Position numbers and translations under genes: made by a program. From positions 1-13,333 of the forward strand of contig MGVW01000023.1 of NCBI GenBank assembly GCA_001800675.1: a stretch of DNA of 13,333 bases. Direction: 5' to 3'. Of the stretch, positions 7,140 through 13,002 are shown piece after piece. A model generated the notes under the pieces. The model was not told the DNA's origin. It worked only from the letters and a program-made list of their open reading frames with translations, and did not search any database. This DNA comes from Euryarchaeota archaeon RBG_13_57_23. GTDB taxonomy: Archaea > Thermoplasmatota > Thermoplasmata > UBA10834. Every line of letters begins with the position of its first letter. Positions within the stretch are counted from its first letter, which is position 1.

Positions 7140-7853
7140 TCATTTTCTTCCCGCTAGTCTCTTCGCATCCGTGACCAACGCGGGAAGAGAGGTCCTGTGG
7201 ATCTTCGCATAGGCGTATACGACCACAGCCGTTGCGCCTCCAAGGCCGAGCAAGTTCACTGGTGGCGGTATGATGTCTATCGCGAAGAACGATTCGTAGA
7301 GCAATCCAAACATCACGTGTATCAGAAGTGCTTCTGGGAAGTACCCCTTCACATCGCCCCTGGCGACGCCGACTCCGATTATCGTGGTGGTCGAGCCGTG
7401 CAGTAGCACGAACAGCACGCCGAGGAACGCCACGATACTTGCTTCGGCGACCCCCACTGATTCCGTGTCTAGCAGGAATATGTACACATTCGCGAAGGTG
7501 ACGGTCGAACCGATTCCTAGGCCCAGGGCGAGCGCATAGAACGCAGTGTCAATCTTCTTCTGGAACCTCGGGAAGTTCAGAATAACTAGCTTCATTAATT
7601 CTTCCATCAACGCGAATCCGACCACCAAGAGGAGGACGGTCTCCACGCCTGCTATGGTCTCTCCCCAGCTCTCGAACGCGAATAGTACCATCCCGAGGAC
7701 CACCCCAAGGGCGAAGAACGCGAAGAGCTTGCGATCGTCGAAGAACGGTTTCTCCACCCGGGGGAAGGTGTAGTGCTTCAGAGTGAAGTACATGAGGAAC
7801 ATCGCTGGAGCGAACCCCGCTACAGCGCTTGCCAACTGAAGGAAGTCGACCAT
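7140..7853 (-). CDS. PrsW-like integral membrane protein, possible intramembrane protease
   Basis: The 237-residue protein has about seven membrane helices. The helix ending FALMEELMKL carries the EExxK motif (E84, E85, K88) shared by PrsW and CPBP/Abi intramembrane metalloproteases. Two further helices hold histidines that match the family's likely metal ligands: H152 (LLHGSTTT) and H179 (LLIHVMFGLLYESF). The region between (GLGIGSTVTFANVYIF) resembles the PrsW segment GxxxAxxEN but lacks its glutamate, so activity is uncertain. PrsW cleaves anti-sigma factors in bacteria; archaeal relatives have no known substrate. The ATG at 7853 is preferred over a 34-residue extension: it starts right before the first membrane helix and lies about 28 bases from a TATA box, suggesting a leaderless transcript. 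It converges with the gene ending at 7127. Confidence 0.82.
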   Translation of the reverse strand: MVDFLQLASAVAGFAPAMFLMYFTLKHYTFPRVEKPFFDDRKLFAFFALGVVLGMVLFAFESWGETIAGVETVLLLVVGFALMEELMKLVILNFPRFQKKIDTAFYALALGLGIGSTVTFANVYIFLLDTESVGVAEASIVAFLGVLFVLLHGSTTTIIGVGVARGDVKGYFPEALLIHVMFGLLYESFFAIDIIPPPVNLLGLGGATAVVVYAYAKIHRTSLPALVTDAKRLAGRK

Positions 7854-7880
7854 TCTAGAACGCTCGTAATCCTGTTGCGG

Positions 7881-7888
7881 ATTTAAAA
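7881..7888 (-). promoter_or_regulatory. TATA box for the PrsW-like gene
   Basis: On the minus strand TTTTAAAT lies about 28-35 bases ahead of the ATG at 7853. That spacing puts transcription start at or very near the ATG, and no Shine-Dalgarno is present, so the transcript is probably leaderless. Confidence 0.6.
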
Positions 7889-7901
7889 TGTAGGGTGACA
7901 A

Positions 7902-7909
7902 GTTTATAG
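7902..7909 (+). promoter_or_regulatory. TATA box for the small zinc-ribbon gene
   Basis: GTTTATAG lies about 40-47 bases upstream of the ATG at 7949. Transcription would start near 7930, leaving a short leader that holds a GGAG ribosome site at 7934-7937. It sits back to back with the TATA box of the PrsW-like gene, so both may be controlled together. Confidence 0.6.
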
Positions 7910-7948
7910 CGCTTGGATTCCTTGGGCATAGATAGGAGACGATTGAAT

Positions 7949-8227
7949 ATGGCAAGATGCTCCAGATGCGGCAAGACCATTGGGACCGCCCACACCTGCC
8001 CTCATTGCGGTGCAGCGCGGAGTCAGAGCGTTGTCAACAAGAACGTTGACAGGGTGGCTAGGGCCACGGGCAGCGTCATCGAGAAGGGCGTTCAGGTGAC
8101 CGACAAGGTCGTGAAAGAAGCGACGCCAGTCGTGAAGACGGTCGTGAAGGAAGGCAAGAAGGGCTTGAGGATGGTTAGGGACGAGACCCTCAAGGTCGCC
8201 CGGTCGCTGAGAGAAGAGGGCAAGTAG
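7949..8227 (+). CDS. Small zinc-ribbon protein with an 11-residue repeat helix
   Basis: The 92-residue protein begins with a zinc ribbon, CSRC (C4, C7) and CPHC (C17, C20). The rest is lysine- and valine-rich and predicted to be a long amphipathic helix. Related four-residue units recur exactly 11 residues apart: VIEK at 43, VVKE at 54, VVKE at 65 and VRDE at 76. Eleven-residue periodicity is typical of LEA-like or apolipoprotein-like helices that lie on membranes or protect proteins; a membrane-surface or scaffold role is inferred only. The ATG at 7949 follows GGAG at 7934-7937 and places the zinc ribbon at the very N-terminus; a 12-residue extension is possible but unlikely. It converges with the next gene, 5 bases apart. 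Confidence 0.85.
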   Translation: MARCSRCGKTIGTAHTCPHCGAARSQSVVNKNVDRVARATGSVIEKGVQVTDKVVKEATPVVKTVVKEGKKGLRMVRDETLKVARSLREEGK

Positions 8228-8232
8228 GATTC

Positions 8233-10161
8233 TCATTTGGCCCGGTTCGGAATGGATTGCTTCGCAGTGATATCGCCAGCGAGCTTGTCGAAGTAGTGTG
8301 CGACAACACAGCTCTCAGCGCACTTGCCGCACCGATTGCATTTCGCATCATCGACCTCGATCCCATCGGTAAGAGAAAGCGTGATCGCCTTCGATGGACA
8401 GGTTCTGGCGCATATGCCGCATCGCGTGCACAGGTCCGCTCTGAGGACCGCGCGCGCAACCTTGTCGAAGAAATCAGTGGCGTCTTTTGGAGTCTTACCG
8501 ACAGACGATATCTGTCCTCCCGCGAACACCTTTGCATTCGCCCTATCGGACCTTACCATGGCGACGCCGAAATCCTCGACGAGTTTCACATTGCCGACCG
8601 TTTTGAGCAACTCGGAGATCCTTCCCAGGCCCTTGGCTTGAGGTGTTTCGAGGACGGCCTCGACCGAGTATCCTCCCGCTGCGCATGGGCTCACGCCCTT
8701 TATGACATGGATTGCCAGAGTATCCGCCCTACGCGGCTTGACCTGAATGTTCAGCTGTTCCGCGAGGGTTTTCATCTTGGGTGGGAGCTCCTTCCATCTC
8801 CAGAAGCCGTACTTCACGAACTCCTTGGGGAGTTCGTTCTTCTCGGCCCACGAGTTGAGTCTCTGCTCCCACGCCTTCGAGAGGTCCGGGCTGAGCCTCG
8901 CTACGTCCACGTACTCGCTCTCGAGAGATGATGGGCACATCCAACATCCGACGCGCTCGATGTCCTCGTCGTAGAGCGGGTTGTAGGGCAGATCTCTCCA
9001 GATGATGTACAGCCACACGTCGAGCGCAGTCCAGTCTCTGATCGGATTGACTATCGTCTGGCCAGGGACGAACGGGTTCTCGTCCACGAGTTCGATGCGT
9101 CCTCGAGCGAACGACTCCAGCTTGCGGTTCCCCTCGACAGTCAGGGTCCCGTCGGGGAATTCGTCGCCGATCATATCAGAGACAGGTGCGAGCTTGCACA
9201 CCTTGCAGCACCATCTGAAGTCCTTGGCTGGCGGGCCGAACGAAGGGAAGTTCTCATCGAACGCCTCCTCGGCTGAGGCTGTTAACAGCCTCAGGCCTCT
9301 GTCCGACGCAAGCTTCCTCACGTAGGTTCTTGTCTCTGGGTGCTCAAGTCCTGTGTCGATATAGATGACAGTGAAGTCCTTGGTGACCGATGAGACCAAG
9401 TCGAGTATGACGAGGCTGTCCTTCCCCCCGCTGAACGAGATCGTTATCGGTCTCTTCGAGCCGGCGAAGACCTGTCTGAGCTCATGTTCCGCCTTGGCCT
9501 TCCTAGCGGCCAGGTGTGGGAAGTTGGCCTTGATCAGGTCTCTCTTGTAGGCCCTCTTGCCAGGGCGGAGTTCTCCCATCTGGGTGAAGTCTCTGATCCT
9601 CACACCTTTGTCGGAAGTGCGCAGCTCGGAAGCGTTGACCTTGGCAGAGCCACACCCGATGAACTTGCCCATCTCGACGATGACCTCGTCCCCCGCCTTG
9701 ATTCCCGGATCGACGGATGCTATCGCGTCCTTTGGGAGATAGTTGCCCTTCAAATGCCCCTCCGCCTTCTTCAGTCTGATGACTTTCTTGGGGTTCTCGC
9801 GCGCGAGCATGCGTGCGCCGTCTACCCGCAGCGTGAGTCTGTAGTCTTGTTTCTGCAGGTCGTACGTGAGGAGGGCGATCTTGCGGCCGTCGACGATGAT
9901 CTCTTCGGCCCTATCTTCCCCCGAGCTCTTGTTGAGGACGAAAATGTCTGGGATCACCTGCTGCACGCCGAACTGCCTGAGGAAGAGGTACCTTATCCGC
10001 TTCTTCGTCCCTCCGAGGGCGAGCCTGACATCTCCCGGAGGAGACAGCTCGATTGATCTACCGTTGCGCCCGCACCTTCCGCATGTCCAGCCTGTGAGCG
10101 GGACGTTGCACGTGTCGCACCAGTGCATCAAGTGCGGGGTATGGCGCCTGTGCTGGTTCAC
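8233..10161 (-). CDS. Zinc ribbon-PUA-PP-loop (PAPS reductase family)-2x[4Fe-4S] ferredoxin fusion
   Basis: The 642-residue protein joins four parts. An N-terminal zinc ribbon (C15, C18, C27, C30) is followed by a PUA-like RNA-binding domain (about 131-190, VIRLKKAEGHLKGNYL to VEMGKFIGCGSAKV). The PP-loop ATP pyrophosphatase domain of the PAPS reductase family has SFSGGKDS (242-249), C318-C319 with C322, and C406-x-x-C409; a CC...CxxC set like this holds a [4Fe-4S] cluster in APS reductases. A C-terminal two-cluster ferredoxin has C578/581/584/588 and C608/611/614/618. Archaeal relatives are usually named phosphoadenosine phosphosulfate reductase, but the PUA domain points to RNA, so adenylation-dependent RNA sulfuration or another RNA modification is at least as likely. 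The start is GTG at 10161, close to the predicted transcription start; an ATG at 10128, 11 codons in, is the alternative. No sulfate-activation gene is nearby. Confidence 0.9.
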   Translation of the reverse strand: MNQHRRHTPHLMHWCDTCNVPLTGWTCGRCGRNGRSIELSPPGDVRLALGGTKKRIRYLFLRQFGVQQVIPDIFVLNKSSGEDRAEEIIVDGRKIALLTYDLQKQDYRLTLRVDGARMLARENPKKVIRLKKAEGHLKGNYLPKDAIASVDPGIKAGDEVIVEMGKFIGCGSAKVNASELRTSDKGVRIRDFTQMGELRPGKRAYKRDLIKANFPHLAARKAKAEHELRQVFAGSKRPITISFSGGKDSLVILDLVSSVTKDFTVIYIDTGLEHPETRTYVRKLASDRGLRLLTASAEEAFDENFPSFGPPAKDFRWCCKVCKLAPVSDMIGDEFPDGTLTVEGNRKLESFARGRIELVDENPFVPGQTIVNPIRDWTALDVWLYIIWRDLPYNPLYDEDIERVGCWMCPSSLESEYVDVARLSPDLSKAWEQRLNSWAEKNELPKEFVKYGFWRWKELPPKMKTLAEQLNIQVKPRRADTLAIHVIKGVSPCAAGGYSVEAVLETPQAKGLGRISELLKTVGNVKLVEDFGVAMVRSDRANAKVFAGGQISSVGKTPKDATDFFDKVARAVLRADLCTRCGICARTCPSKAITLSLTDGIEVDDAKCNRCGKCAESCVVAHYFDKLAGDITAKQSIPNRAK

Positions 10162-10185
10162 GAGCCGATGCTATGCTGAATGGCT

Positions 10186-10194
10186 GTAAATAAC
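10186..10194 (-). promoter_or_regulatory. TATA box for the PUA/PP-loop gene
   Basis: On the minus strand TTATTTACA lies about 25-33 bases ahead of the GTG at 10161, which would give a leaderless transcript from that codon. It falls in the 50-base gap after the GlcD-like gene, so the PUA/PP-loop gene probably has its own promoter even if some read-through occurs. Confidence 0.5.
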
Positions 10195-10211
10195 TTATCC
10201 GCCTGACCGGA

Positions 10212-11696
10212 CTACCTGCTGTACGCCTTCGGCTCGCACTCCGAGGGCTGCGGGGCGTCCCCGGGGTCCTGCTCGAGGAACGCGGGGTACCTCAGGTACT
10301 GTATGATGCTCCCTTCCCAGTCGAAAATCTTCCCCGGGTTCATGATGTTCTTCGGGTCGAGCGCCTTCTTGATCCTCCTCATCGTCTCCAATGAGTCGGC
10401 GCGCTCCTTCTTCATGTACGGGGCCTTCGTGATGGACACGCCGTGTTCGCCAGTGACGGTTCCTCCGAGCTCCAGGACCTTGTCGAAGATCTGGCCGACC
10501 GCGCGCTCGCCCCGCCTCCAGGAATCCTGAGAGTTCGGCTCGACGAGCATCTTCGTGTGCAGGTTGCCATCCGCGGAATGACCGTAAGTGCCGATAACAA
10601 CGCCGTTCTCCTCGGCGATCTTCTGGAACGCGACGACTGCATCGGGGACCTTGGAAATCGGGACGGACATGTCATCAGCCAGCGCGACCGAGACGAACTT
10701 CTCCCCGTACCTGCTGAGGGACGGCATTATGGCCTTTCTGGCGTATGTCCAGTAATCTATCCTTTTCTTGTCTCTAGAGGCCTCAGTGAATGTCGCACCA
10801 CTCTGCTTCGCTATCTCCTCGACGATCTTCAGCTCCTCCTCAACCGCCACCGGATGGCCGTCCACCTCGATCATGCATATCGCTGCCACATCCGGGAGCC
10901 CGACGTTCATGCACTTGTTGACCGCCTTTATGCAGACAGAGTCCATCAGCTCTATCGCAGACGGCATCAGAGGCCGGGCGATGATGTTCGAGACGCACTT
11001 GCCGGCATCGAAGAGCGAGTTGAATGCTGCCAAGGTCATCGCGGAGGCCTTTGGCTTGAACGCAAGCTTGAGCGTGATCTCAGTCACGACACCCAGTGTG
11101 CCCTCGCTGCCCACCATGAGCCTGTCGATCTGGTATCCGGATGAGTTCTTCAGGGTCCTGGTTCCTGTGTGGATTATCTCCCCTGTGGGCATCACGACCT
11201 CGAGTCCCAGGACGTAGTCCCGGGTCGCCCCGTACTTGATGGCCCTCATGCCCGAGGCGTTCGTGACGACCATTCCACCGATCGTGCAGGCCTCGCCGCT
11301 TCCTGGCGTGGTCGGGAACCAGAATCCCTTCTTGCCGAGGACGGCGTTGAGCTTGTCATATATGACCCCGGGTTCCACGACGCAGTACAAGTCCTCAACT
11401 CGCACCTCCTTGATCTTGTTCATGCGGGTGAGGTCGAGAACGATCCCGCCTTTGAGGGGGACCGTGTGCCCGCACATTGCCGTGCCCGCGCCTCTTGGAA
11501 TCACGGGCGTGCGCGTACGGTTGGCGAGCTTGACTATCTCGGAAACCTGCTGCGTATTCGCGGGTCTTACGACGGCATCCGCATTCTTGTGGTGTATGGA
11601 GGCATCGAATCCATAGACATAGAGATCAGCTATCTTTGCAGACAAGTTCTCTTTGCCTACTATCTTCTCGAGCTCCTCCAACACGGTCTTCTTCAT
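10212..11696 (-). CDS. glcD: GlcD/D-lactate dehydrogenase-type FAD-linked oxidoreductase
   Basis: The 494-residue protein belongs to the FAD-dependent 2-hydroxyacid dehydrogenases (GlcD/Dld family of the VAO fold). The FAD-binding domain spans about 42-215 with RPANTQQVSEIVKLA, PRGAGTAMCG (67-76), PGSGEACTIGG and GSEGTLGVVTE (196-206). The C-terminal cap holds GHSADGNLH (372-380), GEHGV (416-420) and IMNPGKIF (451-458), which supply substrate and flavin contacts. The last 36 or so residues form an acidic tail with one cysteine (C487) not typical of the family core. Likely substrates are D-lactate, glycolate or longer 2-hydroxyacids, oxidised to 2-oxoacids; which one is unknown. The ATG at 11696 follows GAGGG about 7 bases upstream; a 38-residue extension is rejected. 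No iron-sulfur GlcF/HdrD partner adjoins it. Confidence 0.93.
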   Translation of the reverse strand: MKKTVLEELEKIVGKENLSAKIADLYVYGFDASIHHKNADAVVRPANTQQVSEIVKLANRTRTPVIPRGAGTAMCGHTVPLKGGIVLDLTRMNKIKEVRVEDLYCVVEPGVIYDKLNAVLGKKGFWFPTTPGSGEACTIGGMVVTNASGMRAIKYGATRDYVLGLEVVMPTGEIIHTGTRTLKNSSGYQIDRLMVGSEGTLGVVTEITLKLAFKPKASAMTLAAFNSLFDAGKCVSNIIARPLMPSAIELMDSVCIKAVNKCMNVGLPDVAAICMIEVDGHPVAVEEELKIVEEIAKQSGATFTEASRDKKRIDYWTYARKAIMPSLSRYGEKFVSVALADDMSVPISKVPDAVVAFQKIAEENGVVIGTYGHSADGNLHTKMLVEPNSQDSWRRGERAVGQIFDKVLELGGTVTGEHGVSITKAPYMKKERADSLETMRRIKKALDPKNIMNPGKIFDWEGSIIQYLRYPAFLEQDPGDAPQPSECEPKAYSR

Positions 11697-11727
11697 GGTT
11701 GACCCTCTGAGCGAATGCCGCCTACCA

Positions 11728-11736
11728 GATAAATCA
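11728..11736 (-). promoter_or_regulatory. TATA box for the GlcD-like gene
   Basis: On the minus strand TGATTTATC lies about 32-40 bases ahead of the ATG at 11696. Transcription would start around 11705-11710, at or just ahead of the GAGGG ribosome site (11703-11707). The rest of the 11697-11833 divergent gap holds only a weak TATA-like AATAAGTA for the adenylate kinase gene. Confidence 0.5.
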
Positions 11737-11833
11737 CTTTCCACTGACAGGGATGGAGCTCCGCGCCCTCCGCTAGTGTGTGAATTGGCAACGAATAAGT
11801 ACCTTGTCAAGGATGCATCGGCTGGTCATAAGC

Positions 11834-12472
11834 ATGAAGCTAGTGATATTCGGGCCCCCGAGCGCCGGGAAAGGCACTCAAGCACAGAAGCTTTCGAAAA
11901 AGTACGGGATACCTCAGGTGGCAACTGGCGACCTTCTCCGGGAACATGTCGCGAAGAAGACCCCGATTGGCATCAAGGTGAAGTCGTACCTCGACTCCGG
12001 AAGGCTCGGACCGGACGACCTTATCGTTCAGATGATAGGTGAGAGGGTTTCGAAGCCGGACTGCATCAACGGTTATCTTCTGGATGGTTTCCCGAGGACG
12101 ATTGGTCAAGCACAGGAGCTCGAGAAGATGACGGACATCGACCTGGTGCTCAACATCGTGGTCGATTTTGAGGCCCTGGTCGAACGTGCCGTGGGCAGGA
12201 GGATCTGCCCCAAGTGCGCCGCTGTGTATCACGTGAAGTTCAACGTTCCCCAAGCGCAGGGCATCTGCGACAAGTGTGGGTCGAAGCTGATCCAGCGCGA
12301 CGACGACAAGGAGGAGACCGTCCGGAGGAGACTCAATGTGTACAAGGAGCAAACCGCCCCACTCGTGGAGCACTACAGGAAGAAGGGCAGGCTCGTGGAC
12401 ATAGACGGCTCGAGTGGGATAGACGCGGTGTTCGCCCAGATGGTCAAGGCGATCGACGGCATCAAGAAGTGA
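11834..12472 (+). CDS. adk: Adenylate kinase, long zinc-binding form
   Basis: The 212-residue enzyme converts ATP + AMP to 2 ADP in the cytoplasm and keeps adenine nucleotide pools balanced. The P-loop is GPPSAGKGT (7-15); the AMP-binding motif TGDLLR (31-36) and LDGFPRT (83-89) follow. The LID domain is the long form and carries four zinc-binding cysteines (C125, C128, C145, C148), as in many Gram-positive and some archaeal enzymes. This is the bacterial-type Adk rather than the archaeal AdkA typical of methanogens and Sulfolobus. The ATG at 11834 puts MKLVIFGPPSAGKGT at the N-terminus as expected; an upstream in-frame ATG at 11813 would add seven residues. No Shine-Dalgarno is obvious. The tRNA-Gln gene follows 73 bases downstream with its own promoter. 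Confidence 0.97.
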   Translation: MKLVIFGPPSAGKGTQAQKLSKKYGIPQVATGDLLREHVAKKTPIGIKVKSYLDSGRLGPDDLIVQMIGERVSKPDCINGYLLDGFPRTIGQAQELEKMTDIDLVLNIVVDFEALVERAVGRRICPKCAAVYHVKFNVPQAQGICDKCGSKLIQRDDDKEETVRRRLNVYKEQTAPLVEHYRKKGRLVDIDGSSGIDAVFAQMVKAIDGIKK

Positions 12473-12506
12473 GACCAAGTCGCGACGCCCCGGTCCGTTC
12501 TAATTT

Positions 12507-12515
12507 CTTATATAG
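12507..12515 (+). promoter_or_regulatory. TATA box for the tRNA-Gln gene
   Basis: CTTATATAG lies about 31-39 bases before the first base of the tRNA (12546). With standard archaeal spacing the transcript would start near 12537, leaving a short 5' leader for RNase P to remove. Confidence 0.7.
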
Positions 12516-12545
12516 ATAGAGCGGAATAGCGACATCCGTCACAAA

Positions 12546-12637
12546 AGCCCCGTAGTGTAGCGGTCAATCATGCGAGACTCTGGATTGCTCTCGCAAGGAG
12601 AGATCTTGCGACGGAGGTTCGAATCCTCCCGGGGCTA
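12546..12637 (+). tRNA. trnQ: tRNA-Gln (anticodon CUG) with a 19-nt intron
   Basis: The acceptor stem AGCCCCG (12546-12552) pairs fully with CGGGGCT (12630-12636), and A12637 is the discriminator; CCA is not encoded. The T stem is GGAGG/CCTCC around TTCGAAT (12613-12629). The D stem (12555-12558 with 12568-12571) has three pairs and a T-T mismatch. The anticodon stem is CGAGA (12573-12577) with TCTTG (12604-12608), including one G-U pair, and the loop reads CTCTGGA with anticodon CTG at 12580-12582. The variable loop is CGAC. These fit only if 12584-12602 is removed, leaving a 73-nt mature tRNA that reads CAG codons. The A1-U72 end pair is typical of archaeal tRNA-Gln. Confidence 0.93.
12584..12602 (+). 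other. tRNA-Gln intron (19 nt, position 37/38) with a bulge-helix-bulge fold
   Basis: The inner intron hairpin is TTGC (12585-12588) with GCAA (12593-12596) around a TCTC loop. Anticodon-loop bases CTCT (12578-12581) pair with GGAG (12597-12600, one G-U) as the central 4-bp helix. The two 3-base bulges are 12582-12584 and 12601-12603, each cut after its second base. This is the canonical site and shape for the archaeal tRNA splicing endonuclease. A one-base shift of both sites gives the same mature sequence, but the fold favours these borders. Confidence 0.9.
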
Positions 12638-12650
12638 CTCATGCTCAAAA

Positions 12651-12920
12651 CTATATCCTGAATCTCCTGATTGCCAGGATCTTCACTTCTGAGGGCCAAT
12701 TCGAATCATCGGTCCCGGAAATCGGGAGACCGTTCGGCATCATGTTGGGAGGCACCCTCGCGGGGTCGCCCAGGGAGCGCGCGACGGTCCTTCGGACGCA
12801 CTTCTCCTTCATGCCACCTCTGCAGTACAGCCGAATGAAGCCTTGCTGAGCGAGCCCCACCTCCCTGTTCGGAGGGGCCATATTCAGCAGACTGCACTTT
12901 GGCATGTTCTCGCACTCCAT
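12651..12920 (-). CDS. Small four-cysteine protein, probable metal-binding domain
   Basis: The 89-residue protein has cysteines at 3, 9, 33 and 41 in the arrangement CxxxxxC ... YCxxxxxxxC (LYCRGGMKEKCVRR), followed by LGDPARVPPNMMPNG. This resembles a short cysteine-rich module (C...C...YC...C-R...P..L.P.G) seen as stand-alone small proteins or fused to signalling proteins in archaea and bacteria; its function is unknown and zinc or iron-sulfur binding is inferred from the cysteines. The ATG at 12920 is chosen because AGGAG lies 8 bases upstream; a GTG three codons earlier would overlap that site. It converges with the tRNA-Gln gene, 13 bases apart. It lies downstream of the RNase H-like gene on the same strand. 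Confidence 0.75.
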   Translation of the reverse strand: MECENMPKCSLLNMAPPNREVGLAQQGFIRLYCRGGMKEKCVRRTVARSLGDPARVPPNMMPNGLPISGTDDSNWPSEVKILAIRRFRI

Positions 12921-12963
12921 TCGAGCCACTCCTAGCTGGGGGGACTATCGCTCCGTCTCTAGA

Positions 12964-12988
12964 ATGTTTTGATACGATATTCAAACAT
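12964..12988. repeat. Imperfect 11-bp inverted repeat between two minus-strand genes
   Basis: ATGTTTTGATA and TATTCAAACAT face each other across CGA, with 9 of 11 positions pairing. It lies 14 bases past the RNase H-like stop and 44 bases ahead of the four-cysteine gene's ATG. It is AT-rich in a GC-rich context and includes a TATA-like stretch (minus strand GAATATCG), so it could be an operator, the promoter itself or a hairpin. Confidence 0.4.
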
Positions 12989-13002
12989 GAGAATGGCAGG
13001 GT

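Noticed and set aside
7128..7142. Terminator between the convergent genes
   Set aside because: Only a short T-rich stretch is present, mostly inside the end of the opposing gene, with no hairpin or long T run.
8098..8172. Short direct repeats (GTCGTGAAG-type) as a possible CRISPR or satellite
   Set aside because: They are codon repeats encoding the 11-residue protein repeat; there are no spacers or constant-length units at the DNA level.
8233..10161. Plain naming as an assimilatory PAPS reductase
   Set aside because: The PUA domain, N-terminal zinc ribbon and lack of nearby sulfate-activation genes make the substrate uncertain, so only the family is stated.
10443..11144. Plus-strand open frame of 233 codons inside the GlcD-like gene
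   Set aside because: It is antisense to a well-conserved FAD oxidase and has no recognisable domain or ribosome site.
12573..12593. Anticodon stem CGAGA/TCTCG, giving an 11-base loop without an intron
   Set aside because: It leaves 19 extra bases before the T arm; only removal of 12584-12602 gives a normal 7-base loop and 4-base variable loop.
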